A program made the position numbers and the translations under genes. Below the pieces are notes generated by a model that saw only the letters and a list, made by a program, of their open reading frames with translations, was not told where the DNA came from and searched no databases. 64,000 bases of DNA from Candidatus Binatia bacterium (GTDB lineage Bacteria; Desulfobacterota; Binatia; UBA9968; JAJDTQ01), in NCBI GenBank assembly GCA_951813575.1, contig OX638375.1, positions 1,689,042 through 1,753,041 on the forward strand, in the 5' to 3' direction. Positions 15,826 through 28,115 of the stretch are shown one piece after another (position 1 is the stretch's first letter; every line of letters starts with the position of its first letter).

Positions 15826-18800
15826 GTGGCATCCCTTTCACTCAACGACGAAATCTCGCGGCTCCTGACCCATGAGTGGCGCGGCGAAAAACGTATCTCC
15901 GGCCTTCAGGGCGGCGCCAAGGCCTACGCCGTATTCCTGGCGGCCCGGCAGCTCGACGTTCCGCTGGTGGTGCTGGCGCCCACGGTGAAGGAGGCCGAAC
16001 GGCTGTTTCTCGACTTGTCCTTCTTCCTTGGCGAAGAGTCCGGCTCCCCTCCGCTCGAGCGGCGGCTGCACCTGTTCCCGGGCTGGGACATCCTGCCCTT
16101 CGAGAGCCTGTCTCCCCATCCGGACCAGATGGCCGCGCGCATGGAGGGCCTCCACCGGCTCGGGGAACAGTCCGCGCCGGTGCTGGTGACGACGCCGGCC
16201 GCGGTGATGCAGCGCGTGGTGCCCAGGGAGAGTTTCCGCGGCGCGCACTTCATCGAAGGCCAGGAGGTGGACCGGGAAGAACTGCTGTGGCGGCTCGCCG
16301 ACCTGGGCCTCGCCCGCGCGCCGCTGGTGGAGGAACGGGGCGACTTCAGCGTGCGCGGCGGCATCGTGGACGTGTTTCCTCCGGGCTACGAGCGGCCCAT
16401 CCGGATGGAGTTCAGCGACGACCGCATCGATTCCATACGCGAGTTCGACCCCCGCACCCAGCGCTCGCGGTCGCGGCACGGCGAGTTGGTGCTGCTGCCC
16501 ATGAAGGAGTTTGCGCCGGGGCCGCAAACGAGCCGGGACACGCTGCTCCGGATCGAGGAGCGGGCGGACGAGCTGGGCTTCACCCGCAAGGACAAGCGGG
16601 CGCTGCTGGAGTCGGTGCGCGAGGGCGTCCGGTTCGCGGGGATGGAGTTCCTGGCGCCCTACTTCCACGACCGTCCGCTGCCGTCGCTGCTGGCCCATCT
16701 CCCCCGGCGCGGCATCCTGTGGTGGGATCAGCCGGCGCGGGTGGAGGAGGAGCTGGAGCGGTTCGAGAAGCTGGTGGCCCAAAGGGCGTCCAAGGCGGAG
16801 GAGGAGGGCCGTTTCCATCCCCGCGCCGAAGCCCTGTACCTGGACCCGGACGGCTGGCGCGACGAGGCCGCGGCCTTCCGGCAGATCCACAGCGAAAGCC
16901 TGGATGTCCTGGCGTCGCCCGACGACCCCTCCTCGACGCTGTCGGTGCGCTCCTACACCAACGCCGACCTGCACAGCGAGCTCACCACCCAGCAGGGATC
17001 GGAACGGTCCCTGGCGCCGCTGGTGGAGCATCTCGACCGCTGGCGGGACCAGCGGGTGCTGTTCGTCGGCGGCCATCCGGGTGACGCGCAACGGCTCCGG
17101 CAACTGCTGGCCTACTACGACGTGGATCTGCCCGTATCCGAGCGGCCCTTCCACGAGGCCGCGGCAGGCCCCGCCAACGGGCCCGAGATTCTGCTCGGGA
17201 GCTTGACCCAGGGAGTGCGCATCCCGGACGAGCGGCTCATCATCATCACCCTGGAGGAGTTGTGGGGCCGCCGCAAGCGGGACCTCCCGGTGCGCAAGCG
17301 GGAGACCCCGAGCCACTTCATCACCAGCCTGAGCGAGCTGCGCCAGGACGACGTGGTGGTGCACCTCGACCAGGGCATCGGCATCTACCGCGGGCTCAAG
17401 TACCTCAAGGTGGCGGGCACCGAAGGTGAGTTCCTGCACCTGGAATACCAGGGCGGCGACCGCCTCTATCTGCCCATCGACCGCATCAACCTGGTGCAGA
17501 AGTTCATCGGCGCGGACGGCGCCGCTCCGGTGCTGGACCGCCTGGGCGGCACCTCGTGGCTCAGGCTCAAGGCCCGGACGCGCAAGGCCATCGTGGCCAT
17601 GGCCAAGGAGCTGCTGCGGGTCTATGCCACCCGGGAGGTGCACGAGGGCCACACGTTTCCGGCCCCCGACCAGGCGTACCGGGAATTCGAGGCGGCTTTC
17701 GAGTACGAGGAGACGCCGGACCAGGAGCAGGCCATCGCCGTCACCCTCCAGGACATGACCCAGGGCAAGCCCATGGACCGGCTGATCTGCGGCGACGTGG
17801 GCTACGGCAAGACCGAGGTGGCCATGCGCGCGGCCTTCATGGCGGTGATGGACGGCAAGCAGGTGGCCGTGCTCGCCCCCACCACCATCCTGGCGCAGCA
17901 GCACCTGGAGACCTTCCGCAGCCGCTTCGAGCCCTACCCGGTGCGGGTGGAGAGCCTCAGCCGCTTCGTCACCGGCAAGACCGTGCAGCAGTCGCTCAAG
18001 GACCTGGGCGCCGGGCTCATCGACATCGTCATCGGCACCCACCGCCTGCTGCAGAGCGACGTGGCCTTCAAGAACCTGGGCCTGGTGGTGGTGGACGAGG
18101 AACACCGCTTCGGCGTGGGCCACAAGGAGAAGCTCAAGAAGCTCCGCTACACCGTGGACGTCATGAGCCTCACCGCCACTCCCATTCCCAGGACCCTGCA
18201 CATGTCGCTGGTGGGCATCCGCGACCTGAGCGTCATCGAGACGCCGCCCCCCAACCGGCTCGCCATCCGGACCTACGTGACCCGCTACGACGAGGGCGTC
18301 ATCCGCGACGCCATCCTGCGGGAGATCAACCGCGAGGGGCAGGTGTTCTTCCTGCACAACCGGGTGGAGAGCATCCAGCGGGTGGGCCAGAAGATCATGG
18401 ACCTGGTGCCCGAGGCCAGGGTCGCCGTGGCCCACGGGCAGATGACCCCGGCGGAGCTCAAGAAGAACATGGGGCTGTTCCAGGAGAACGAGGCTCAGGT
18501 GCTGGTGTGCTCCGCCATCATCGAATCCGGCCTGGACTATCCCAACGCCAACACCATCATCATCAACCGGGCGGACCGGTTCGGCCTGGCCCAGCTCTAC
18601 CAGTTGCGGGGCCGGGTGGGCCGCTCGTCGCGCCGCGCCTACGCCTACCTGCTGCTTCCCGGCAGCGGCACCGTGACCAAGGACGCGGAAAAGCGGCTGC
18701 GGGCGCTGCAGGAGCTGGACGAGTTGGGCAGCGGCTTCAAGCTGGCGCTGCATGACCTGGAGATTCGTGGAGCCGGCAACCTGCTCGGCCGGGAACAGTC

Positions 18801-19350
18801 CGGCCAGATCGCCGCGGTGGGCTTCGAGCTCTACACCCAGATGATGGAGGAGACCATCCACGAGCTCAAGGGAGAAGAGCGCCGGGTCGCGGTGGAGCCG
18901 GAGATCCGCCTCGGCATTCCGGCCTACTTTCCCGACGACTACATACCCAGCGCCAACCAACGCTTGCTGTTCTACAAGCGGCTGGCCAACCTGGAGGATG
19001 CCGAGCAACTGGCGGAGATCCGGGACGAGATCCGCGACCGTTACGGGAGCTGCCCGGAGGTCGTGGAGAACCTGTTCAGGGTCATGGAGCTCAGGCGCGC
19101 GCTCATCGGCGCCCTGGCTACCCAGATCATCTACCAGGACGGCCGCCTGTCCCTCACCTTCCACGCCAGCTCCTCCCTGAACGTGGACCGGCTGCTCCGG
19201 CTCGCCGAAGAGGATCAACGGGGTTTCCGGTTCTCGCCGAACGGGCGTCTCTCGTACGCCCCCGGACAGTCCGGCTGGCCCGCCATCATCGACGAGGCCT
19301 GCGAGTTATTGCACGAGGTCTGCCGGGACGGTATGTTACAGGGCCACTAG
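15826..19350 (+). CDS. mfd: Transcription-repair coupling factor Mfd
   Basis: This 1174-residue Mfd has all the expected modules. The UvrB-like N-terminal domain includes FPGWDILPFESLSPHPDQ. The RNA-polymerase interaction domain contains FITSLSELRQDDVVVHLDQG. The RecG-like motor has Walker A GDVGYGKT (656-663), DEEH (757-760) and SLTATPIPRTLHMSL. The TRG region carries the GRVGRSSRRAYAYLL motif, and the UvrA-binding regulatory domain is C-terminal. Mfd pushes stalled RNA polymerase off template lesions and recruits UvrA. GTG 15826 with AAGG upstream is preferred, since an in-frame ATG at 15733 would encode 31 residues out of a REP palindrome. surA and pdxA follow on the same strand. Confidence 0.95.
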   Translation: MASLSLNDEISRLLTHEWRGEKRISGLQGGAKAYAVFLAARQLDVPLVVLAPTVKEAERLFLDLSFFLGEESGSPPLERRLHLFPGWDILPFESLSPHPDQMAARMEGLHRLGEQSAPVLVTTPAAVMQRVVPRESFRGAHFIEGQEVDREELLWRLADLGLARAPLVEERGDFSVRGGIVDVFPPGYERPIRMEFSDDRIDSIREFDPRTQRSRSRHGELVLLPMKEFAPGPQTSRDTLLRIEERADELGFTRKDKRALLESVREGVRFAGMEFLAPYFHDRPLPSLLAHLPRRGILWWDQPARVEEELERFEKLVAQRASKAEEEGRFHPRAEALYLDPDGWRDEAAAFRQIHSESLDVLASPDDPSSTLSVRSYTNADLHSELTTQQGSERSLAPLVEHLDRWRDQRVLFVGGHPGDAQRLRQLLAYYDVDLPVSERPFHEAAAGPANGPEILLGSLTQGVRIPDERLIIITLEELWGRRKRDLPVRKRETPSHFITSLSELRQDDVVVHLDQGIGIYRGLKYLKVAGTEGEFLHLEYQGGDRLYLPIDRINLVQKFIGADGAAPVLDRLGGTSWLRLKARTRKAIVAMAKELLRVYATREVHEGHTFPAPDQAYREFEAAFEYEETPDQEQAIAVTLQDMTQGKPMDRLICGDVGYGKTEVAMRAAFMAVMDGKQVAVLAPTTILAQQHLETFRSRFEPYPVRVESLSRFVTGKTVQQSLKDLGAGLIDIVIGTHRLLQSDVAFKNLGLVVVDEEHRFGVGHKEKLKKLRYTVDVMSLTATPIPRTLHMSLVGIRDLSVIETPPPNRLAIRTYVTRYDEGVIRDAILREINREGQVFFLHNRVESIQRVGQKIMDLVPEARVAVAHGQMTPAELKKNMGLFQENEAQVLVCSAIIESGLDYPNANTIIINRADRFGLAQLYQLRGRVGRSSRRAYAYLLLPGSGTVTKDAEKRLRALQELDELGSGFKLALHDLEIRGAGNLLGREQSGQIAAVGFELYTQMMEETIHELKGEERRVAVEPEIRLGIPAYFPDDYIPSANQRLLFYKRLANLEDAEQLAEIRDEIRDRYGSCPEVVENLFRVMELRRALIGALATQIIYQDGRLSLTFHASSSLNVDRLLRLAEEDQRGFRFSPNGRLSYAPGQSGWPAIIDEACELLHEVCRDGMLQGH

Positions 19351-19392
19351 CGGCCTGTAACGCACGACACGATGACAACGAGGAACGGTACC

Positions 19393-20649
19393 ATGAAGAG
19401 CCTTTGCAGACGGACCTCGAGCCGGCGCGCGGCAACGGCGCTGGCGCTGGCGCTGGCGTTCCCGGCGGTCACCTTCGGCGCGGTCGTGGAGAAGATCGTC
19501 GTGGTCGTCAACGGCGTTCCCCACACCTACTCCGATCTGCGCAAGTTCACGCAGACCCGGCTGGGGCAGGACGTACGGCTCGACGAGCTGACCGCCGGCC
19601 GCGTACCCAAGAGGCTGGTGGAGGAATTCATCAACGCCGAGCTCATCAAGGCTGAAGTCAGAGGCACCGGCATCCAGGTGCGGAACGCCGACATCGACGC
19701 GTACATCACGAGGGTCCGGAAAAGAAACAACCTCACGCTCGCCCAGTTGACCGCCGCGCTCAAACGGGACGGCAAGGAGATGGAGCAGTACCGGGAACAG
19801 ATCCGCGACGAGCTGGAACGGGGCGAGCTCATCGACCGCAACGTCCGGCAGAAGGTTCACATCACGCAGGGGGACGCGCAACGCTACTACGACGCCAACC
19901 CGCACCGTTTCCTAGCCGACATGAAGGTGCATCTCCGCCATATCATGCTGGAGGTGGAGGAAGGCGCGCCGTCCGACCGGGCCCAGACGGTGCTTGGACG
20001 GGTCAGGGAGCTGCGGCAGGAGGCGTTGGATGGAGCCGACTTCGCCGCGTTGGCGCGTGCGCATTCGCAAGGCGCCGGGGCCAGTGAAGGCGGCGACATC
20101 GGTTGGCTCCAACCCGACAGTCTGCCCGACTCCCTGGCACGCGTGGCCGCCGTCCTGGACAAGGGAAGCATCAGCCAGCCCGTCCGCACGAACCTGGGAT
20201 ACCATCTGGTGAAGGTGGAAGACCGCCAGGGCGGGCAACAGCTGCCTTTCACCGCGGTTTCGGAACAGATCAGCCAAGAGCTGTACCGGAAGACGCTGGA
20301 CGAGAGATTCGCCAAGTGGCTCAAGACCGACTTGCGCAAGAAGCATCGCGTACAGGTCAAGCTCGACGGTTACGCGTTCGAGGCGCAGGAGGTCAAGAGG
20401 GGCACGGTAGGCAATCTGATGGCGGCCACCGGCGGCGAGGAAGAGAAGGGTTTCTGGGACTACCTCAATCCGTTTACGTATATCTATGACGAGGAAGCCG
20501 TGGAAGGCGACCGGAAGGTCGTCAAGTTCTTCGGCGTCCCGTTTTTCACCACGGAAGCGGGCGACGACGAAGACGTGCCTCTCAACGAGCCTTTTCCCGA
20601 CGAACGGCCGAAGCGGGAGACGGGCAGCGGCACCGACGCGGCCCCGTAG
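19393..20649 (+). CDS. surA: SurA-type periplasmic peptidyl-prolyl isomerase/chaperone
   Basis: The 418-residue secreted protein has a signal peptide to about residue 28 (ALALALAFPAVTFGA). It has a SurA-like N-terminal helical domain (VNGVPHTYSDLRKFTQTRL) and one parvulin domain at about residues 176-280 (HLRHIMLEVEEGAPS, AHSQGAGASEGGDIGWL, GYHLVKVEDR). Its acidic C-terminal tail is unusual: FWDYLNPFTYIYDEEAVEG, then a Pro/Glu-rich end. SurA escorts outer-membrane proteins through the periplasm, supporting a diderm host. ATG 19393 is preferred over 19372 because GAGG lies nine bases upstream and the signal peptide starts there. It follows mfd by 42 nt. Confidence 0.85.
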   Translation: MKSLCRRTSSRRAATALALALAFPAVTFGAVVEKIVVVVNGVPHTYSDLRKFTQTRLGQDVRLDELTAGRVPKRLVEEFINAELIKAEVRGTGIQVRNADIDAYITRVRKRNNLTLAQLTAALKRDGKEMEQYREQIRDELERGELIDRNVRQKVHITQGDAQRYYDANPHRFLADMKVHLRHIMLEVEEGAPSDRAQTVLGRVRELRQEALDGADFAALARAHSQGAGASEGGDIGWLQPDSLPDSLARVAAVLDKGSISQPVRTNLGYHLVKVEDRQGGQQLPFTAVSEQISQELYRKTLDERFAKWLKTDLRKKHRVQVKLDGYAFEAQEVKRGTVGNLMAATGGEEEKGFWDYLNPFTYIYDEEAVEGDRKVVKFFGVPFFTTEAGDDEDVPLNEPFPDERPKRETGSGTDAAP

Positions 20650-20698
20650 CGGTCCGGTTCACGGCGCCCGCCCCCTCCGCGGCGCAACCCATATCGAC

Positions 20699-21673
20699 AT
20701 GTCCAGACCCGTCGTCGCCGTGACCATGGGTGATCCCTCGGGTATCGGGCCGGAGGTGGTGATCAAGGCGGCACGCCACGCCGGCGTACGGCGTGCCTGC
20801 CGTCTGCTGATCGTGGGAGACCCCTCGCTGCTGGCGCGCGCCGGCGCCCCCCGTTGGCCCACCCGGGGGTCTGGGCAGGAGGTTCGCGCCGACGCGCCCG
20901 TCACGGTGGAACCCGTCACGAGCCCCGCGACCGCCCGGTCCCGCCCCGGAAAGCCCACCGCCGGCGGCGGTGAGGCATCCTACCGCTATATCGTGCGGGC
21001 GGTGGAGCTCATTGGCGCCGGCGAGGCCGACGCCATGGCCACGGCGCCCATCAGCAAGAAGGCGCTCAACGATGCCGGCCACGCCTATCCAGGCCACACC
21101 GAGTTGCTGGCGGAACTCACCCGCACCCGGGAAGTCCGCATGATGCTCTTCGGAAAGCGTCTCAAGGTGGTTCTGGTGACGGTGCATCTGCCGCTGACGG
21201 AAGTGTCCGCGGCCTTGACCCGCAAGCGGATCCGCAGCACCATCGAGTTGACCCACCGGTCCCTGCGGCAATGGTTCGGCGTGGCGGAGCCCCGGTTGGC
21301 GGTAGCCGCGCTGAATCCCCACGGCGGGGAAGACGGCATGTTCGGCCAGGAAGAGCGCAAGGTGATCCGGCCCGCCGTGCGCGACTGCTCGGGCCGGGGC
21401 ATGCGCGTTGCCGGACCCGTCCCCGCGGACAGCCTCTTCCACCGGGCCGCGGGAGGAGAGTTCGACGCGGCCATCTGCATGTACCACGACCAGGGCCTGG
21501 GACCCTTCAAGCTGCTGCACTTCACCGACGGCGTCAACCTGACCCTCGGGCTTCCGCTCATCAGGACCTCCGTGGACCACGGCACCGCCTACGACATCGC
21601 CGGCCGGGGCGTGGCCGACGCCCGCAGCATGAAGCAGGCCATCCTGCTCGCCGCCGGGCTTTCGCGGGACTGA
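20699..21673 (+). CDS. pdxA: 4-hydroxythreonine-4-phosphate dehydrogenase PdxA
   Basis: The 324-residue enzyme begins [20 protein letters not shown], the diagnostic PdxA N-terminus. The metal-ligand histidines are in [13 protein letters not shown] and [12 protein letters not shown], and [13 protein letters not shown] and [13 protein letters not shown] complete the family motifs. PdxA oxidises 4-phosphohydroxy-L-threonine with NAD in pyridoxal-phosphate biosynthesis. There is a Pro/Arg-rich insertion around residues 55-90 not usual in the family. It follows surA by 49 nt, and the uvrA-like gene begins 9 nt after it, so all are probably one transcript. Confidence 0.93.
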   Translation: MSRPVVAVTMGDPSGIGPEVVIKAARHAGVRRACRLLIVGDPSLLARAGAPRWPTRGSGQEVRADAPVTVEPVTSPATARSRPGKPTAGGGEASYRYIVRAVELIGAGEADAMATAPISKKALNDAGHAYPGHTELLAELTRTREVRMMLFGKRLKVVLVTVHLPLTEVSAALTRKRIRSTIELTHRSLRQWFGVAEPRLAVAALNPHGGEDGMFGQEERKVIRPAVRDCSGRGMRVAGPVPADSLFHRAAGGEFDAAICMYHDQGLGPFKLLHFTDGVNLTLGLPLIRTSVDHGTAYDIAGRGVADARSMKQAILLAAGLSRD

Positions 21674-21682
21674 CGGAGGGGC

Positions 21683-24262
<2,580 letters not shown>

Positions 24263-24302
24263 CATTCACGAGGCTTCGGGCCTAAATGAAAGGGTTCTCA
24301 CG

Positions 24303-25520
24303 GTGTGTTCAATGAAGCTTCCCGTCTATTTCGACAACCATGCCACCACCCCGGTCGACCCCCAGGTGGTCGATGCCATGCTGCCGTTCTTTACGGAACG
24401 GTTCGGCAACTCGGCGAGCAAACACGCGTTCGGCTGGGAGGCGGATGCGGCGGTGCACGAGGCGAGGAAGAACGTCGGCAGCCTCATCGGCGCGGCGCCC
24501 AGGGAGATCGTCTTCACCAGCGGGGCGACGGAGTCCGACAACCTGGCCATCAAGGGGGTGGCGGAACTCTACCGGGACCGCGGGGACCACATCGTCACCT
24601 GCGCGGCCGAGCACAAGGCCGTCCTGGACTGTTGCAAGTTCCTCGAACGGCACGGCTACCGGGTCACCTACCTGCCGGTGGACTCCCACGGCACCGTGGA
24701 TCTCGACAAACTGCGGGCCGCCATCGATGAAAAGACGCTGCTCATCTCGATCATGGCGGCCAACAACGAAGTGGGCACCGTCCAGCCGCTGGAGGAGATC
24801 GGCCGCATCGCCGAGGAGCACGGGATCCTCTTCCACACCGACGCCACCCAGGCCGTCGGCAAGATGCCCATCGACGTGGCCGCGTGCCGGATCCACCTGC
24901 TCTCGATGACGGCCCACAAGCTCCACGGCCCCAAGGGGATCGGCGCACTGTACGTGAGCGCCAGGAAGCCGGCGGTGCGCCTGAACCCGACCATCCACGG
25001 CGGCGGCCACGAGGGCGGCATACGGTCCGGGACGCTGAACGTGCCCGGCATCGTGGGATTCGGCAAGGCGTGTGCCATCGCCCGCGAGCAAATGGCCATG
25101 GAGCTGCCGCATATCACCCGGCTGCGCGACCGGCTGGAAGCCGGCCTGTTCTCGCATCTCGACGAGCTCCACCTGAACGGCCATCCCACGGAGCGCCTGT
25201 GCGGCAACCTGAACGTGGCTTTCGGCTACGTGGAAGGCGAGTCGTTGATCATGGGCCTCAACGACGTGGCGGTTTCCTCCGGCTCCACCTGCACCTCCGC
25301 CGCGCTGGAGCCGTCTCACGTGCTCAAGGCCATGGGGATCCGGGAAGACCTGGCCCATGGCTCGATCCGGTTCGGCCTGGGCCGGTTCAATACCGAGGAA
25401 GAGGTGGACTACGTGGTGCGCCGGGTGGAGGAGGAAGTCACGCGGCTGCGCGGGCTCTCGCCGCTCTACGCCAAGCGGGTGGCGACGGGCACGCCGGCGG
25501 CGGCGTCCAGCGGAAAATAG
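24303..25520 (+). CDS. Cysteine desulfurase (IscS/NifS class I), copy 1
   Basis: This 405-residue PLP enzyme begins [19 protein letters not shown]. The PLP lysine is K206 in [10 protein letters not shown], and the mobile catalytic cysteine is C330 in [16 protein letters not shown], the class I loop. It supplies persulfide sulfur for Fe-S clusters and thiolated tRNA. I used GTG 24303 because AAAGGG lies eight bases upstream; the ATG at 24312 is the alternative. The A-type scaffold gene at 25540 follows by 19 nt, and a second desulfurase comes next. The loop lacks nif-type residues, so this copy most resembles IscS. No iscU or iscR is nearby. Confidence 0.93.
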   Translation: MCSMKLPVYFDNHATTPVDPQVVDAMLPFFTERFGNSASKHAFGWEADAAVHEARKNVGSLIGAAPREIVFTSGATESDNLAIKGVAELYRDRGDHIVTCAAEHKAVLDCCKFLERHGYRVTYLPVDSHGTVDLDKLRAAIDEKTLLISIMAANNEVGTVQPLEEIGRIAEEHGILFHTDATQAVGKMPIDVAACRIHLLSMTAHKLHGPKGIGALYVSARKPAVRLNPTIHGGGHEGGIRSGTLNVPGIVGFGKACAIAREQMAMELPHITRLRDRLEAGLFSHLDELHLNGHPTERLCGNLNVAFGYVEGESLIMGLNDVAVSSGSTCTSAALEPSHVLKAMGIREDLAHGSIRFGLGRFNTEEEVDYVVRRVEEEVTRLRGLSPLYAKRVATGTPAAASSGK

Positions 25521-25539
25521 CGGCAAGGGGATCGGGAAG

Positions 25540-25869
25540 ATGGCGACAGGGGTCCAGATAACGGAACAGGCGGCCGGCCGGATCAGGGATCTGCTCGACG
25601 AGGACGAGAGGGACCTCACCGGGTTGCGCCTCAAGGTGGTGGGCGGCGGCTGCTCCGGGCTGCAGTACAAGATGGACCTCGACGACCCGAAGCCCACGGA
25701 CCGCGTGTTCGAGCAGGGCGGCGCCAAGGTGATCGTGGACCTGAAGAGCCTGCTCTACCTGGCGGGCACCGAGCTCGACTACAGGGAGACCCTCATGGAG
25801 GCGGCCTTCGTGTTCCAGAACCCCAACGTCAAACGCAGTTGCGGGTGCGGCGCCTCGTTCGTGGTCTGA
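25540..25869 (+). CDS. A-type iron-sulfur cluster carrier (IscA/ErpA-like)
   Basis: The 109-residue protein begins MATGVQITEQAAGRIRDLL. The three conserved cluster-ligand cysteines are C38 in GGGCSGLQY and C101 and C103 in RSCGCGASF. A-type carriers transfer [2Fe-2S] or [4Fe-4S] clusters to target enzymes. It lies between two cysteine desulfurase genes on one strand and is likely co-expressed with both. The length and cysteine spacing are normal for the family. Which of IscA, ErpA or SufA it is cannot be decided from sequence alone. Confidence 0.93.
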   Translation: MATGVQITEQAAGRIRDLLDEDERDLTGLRLKVVGGGCSGLQYKMDLDDPKPTDRVFEQGGAKVIVDLKSLLYLAGTELDYRETLMEAAFVFQNPNVKRSCGCGASFVV

Positions 25870-25920
25870 ACGCGGGAGCGCGCGACAGCTCGCGGCACCG
25901 ACTCCTGCCGGTGACACGCC

Positions 25921-27117
25921 ATGTCCGACGTCATCTATTTCGACAATAACGCCACCACGCGCATCGCGCCGCCGGTCTTCGAGGCCATGGCGCCCTACCT
26001 CACCGAACTGTACGGCAACCCGTCGAGCATCCACAGCTTCGGCAGCCGGGTGGGCCGGGCGCTGGACCGCGCCCGGACACAGGTGGCGGGGCTGCTGGGA
26101 GCCGGCGACGAGGTGGAGGTGATGTTCACGAGCTGCGGCTCGGAGGGAGACAACGCCGCCATCCGCGGAATCCTCGACGGCGTGCCGGAAAAACGCCACT
26201 TCATCACCACGGCGGTGGAGCATCCGGCGGTGCTGGGGCTCGGCCAGCATCTGGAGAAGAGGGGCTACCGGGTCACCTGGCTCGGGGTGGACGAGGACGG
26301 CCGGCTGGACCTGGACGAGCTTCGGGACTCCCTGTCGGACGACACGGCCCTGGTCTCGATCATGTACGCCAACAACGAGACCGGCGTCGTCTTTCCGGTG
26401 CGCGAAGCGGGCGAGATCGTCAAGGCCAGGGGCATCCCCTTCCACGTGGACGCGGTGCAGGTACCGGGCAAGATCGCGCTCGACGTGAAGGACGGTCCCA
26501 TCGACCTCCTGACCATCTCCGCCCACAAGTTCCACGGCCCCAAGGGCGTGGGAGCGCTGTACGTCCGAAGGGGGATCACGTTGCGGCCCTTCATCGTCGG
26601 CGGACACCAGGAACGCAACCGTCGCGCGGGGACCGAGAACGTCGCGGGCATCGTGGGCATGGGCGAGGCCGCGGAGCTGACCGCCGCGGACGTCCCCGCG
26701 GAAGCCGGACCGTTGGCCGCGCTCCGGGATCAACTGGAAGGCGCCCTCGTGTCCACCTGCCCGGGCGCCCGGATCAACGGCGGCAAGGCGGCACGTCTGC
26801 CGAACACGCTCAACATCGCCTTCGAATACCTGGAGGGGGAATCGATTCTGGTGCTGCTGGACGAGTTCGGGATCTGCGCCTCCACGGGCTCCGCGTGCAC
26901 CGCGGGCTCGGTGGAGCCGTCTCACGTCCTGCGGGCCATGAAAGTGCCGCCGCAGTGGCTGCAGGGAGCCGTGCGCTTCAGTCTCAGCCGCTACAACACG
27001 GCGGAGGAGGTGGACTTCGCGGCGGAGCGGATCCCTGGCATCGTCCGGCGGCTCCAGGGTCTGTCGGCATTGGGCCGGGTGGGAACGAAGGGAGGCGCGC
27101 CTGGACACGCGTCGTGA
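25921..27117 (+). CDS. Cysteine desulfurase (NifS-like), copy 2
   Basis: The 398-residue PLP enzyme begins MSDVIYFDNNATTRIAPPVF. The PLP lysine is K203 in SAHKFHGPKG and the catalytic cysteine is C326 in STGSACTAGSVEPSHVL. That loop and the start VIYFDNNATTR match NifS-type desulfurases more than copy 1. No nitrogenase genes lie nearby, so it may have been recruited for housekeeping Fe-S assembly. It follows the A-type carrier by 51 nt. Two different class I desulfurases flanking one carrier suggests partly redundant or specialised sulfur delivery. Confidence 0.93.
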   Translation: MSDVIYFDNNATTRIAPPVFEAMAPYLTELYGNPSSIHSFGSRVGRALDRARTQVAGLLGAGDEVEVMFTSCGSEGDNAAIRGILDGVPEKRHFITTAVEHPAVLGLGQHLEKRGYRVTWLGVDEDGRLDLDELRDSLSDDTALVSIMYANNETGVVFPVREAGEIVKARGIPFHVDAVQVPGKIALDVKDGPIDLLTISAHKFHGPKGVGALYVRRGITLRPFIVGGHQERNRRAGTENVAGIVGMGEAAELTAADVPAEAGPLAALRDQLEGALVSTCPGARINGGKAARLPNTLNIAFEYLEGESILVLLDEFGICASTGSACTAGSVEPSHVLRAMKVPPQWLQGAVRFSLSRYNTAEEVDFAAERIPGIVRRLQGLSALGRVGTKGGAPGHAS

Positions 27118-27130
27118 AAAGCGCCGCGGC

Positions 27131-28048
27131 GTGCGCTATCGTCTCCGCTATCGCGTCGGCGAATATTTCATCAGGGCGCTGGTTGCGAGCTTCCGCTGGC
27201 TGCCGGCGTCGGCACCGCGTTACATCGCCAGGCTGACCGAACAGGTGAGCTACCGGCTGCTGTGGCGGTACCGGAAGCGGATGCAGGACACCCTCGCGCA
27301 CACCATGGGCGAGGAGTTGGGGACCGAGCGAGAGCGCCGTGCGCTGGCGCGCCATGCCTGGAGAAACCTCATGCAGGGGGTGCTGGAATCCGTCGCTACC
27401 CTGTACATGGCCAAAGACGACCTGTGCGCGCGGATCGAGATCAAGAGCGAGGACCGGCTGCGCGAGGCGCTGGCCCGGAACAGGGGCGTGCTCGCCCTGA
27501 GCGCCCACTTCGGCAACTTCGGGATCATCGGCCCGCGGCTCGCGGCCCAGGGCTATGAGTTCAGCGCGGTGGCCAAATTGGCGGAAGAGAAGCGTCTGGC
27601 CGCGCTGCAATACGAGATTGGCGCCCGGGCCGGCGTCAAGATCATCCCTGCCCGTCCCAGACGCGAGTCGGTGGCGCGGATCATCGAGGCGTTGCGGCGC
27701 AACGAGATCGTGCTGCTGATCCCGGACGAGCTCAAGAGCGGCGGGGTGGAGGTGGATTTCCTCGGGCGCCGCGCCCCCGCCCCCAAGGGACCCATCACCA
27801 TCGCCCGGCGCACCGGCGCCGCGGTGCTGCCGGTCTTCATGATCCGCGACCGCCAAAACCGGCTTACGCTTCACGTCGAGCCCGAGATCAAGTTCGTTCA
27901 AACCGGCGACAGGGAGGCCGATCTCAGCACCAATGCCCGCCTGTTCGTTCAGGAGATCGAGGACATGGTGCGCCGCTATCCCGACCAGTGGAGCTGGATG
28001 GGCCTGCGGAACCCCGGCAAACGCGACGAGTCCCGCCTGGCGTCATGA
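27131..28048 (+). CDS. LpxL/HtrB-like lipid A (lysophospholipid) acyltransferase
   Basis: The 305-residue inner-membrane acyltransferase begins MRYRLRYRVGEYFIRALVAS with a hydrophobic first helix. The active-site region is ALSAHFGNFGIIG, with His126 as the catalytic histidine. LpxL enzymes have H-x4-D/E there, but the fifth residue after this His is Gly, as in some 'HFGNF' subfamilies. ETVLLIPDE-like sequence (IVLLIPDELKSGGVEV) and PKGPITIARRTGAAVLPVF complete the fold. GTG 27131 is used; a CTG 30 nt upstream has a better-placed GGGAGG and is possible. It would transfer a secondary acyl chain to lipid A precursor, fitting a diderm. Confidence 0.8.
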   Translation: MRYRLRYRVGEYFIRALVASFRWLPASAPRYIARLTEQVSYRLLWRYRKRMQDTLAHTMGEELGTERERRALARHAWRNLMQGVLESVATLYMAKDDLCARIEIKSEDRLREALARNRGVLALSAHFGNFGIIGPRLAAQGYEFSAVAKLAEEKRLAALQYEIGARAGVKIIPARPRRESVARIIEALRRNEIVLLIPDELKSGGVEVDFLGRRAPAPKGPITIARRTGAAVLPVFMIRDRQNRLTLHVEPEIKFVQTGDREADLSTNARLFVQEIEDMVRRYPDQWSWMGLRNPGKRDESRLAS

Positions 28049-28115
28049 CGGAAACACGACGAGTGTGCCACGAGCGGCAGGGCATCGCGCCGCCACGGCG
28101 CCAGATGGAGTGGCC

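Noticed and set aside
15838..19218. Open frame of 1126 codons antisense to mfd
   Set aside because: It is the GC-codon shadow of mfd: repetitive Leu/Val/His-rich sequence with no family motif, while the plus strand encodes a complete Mfd.
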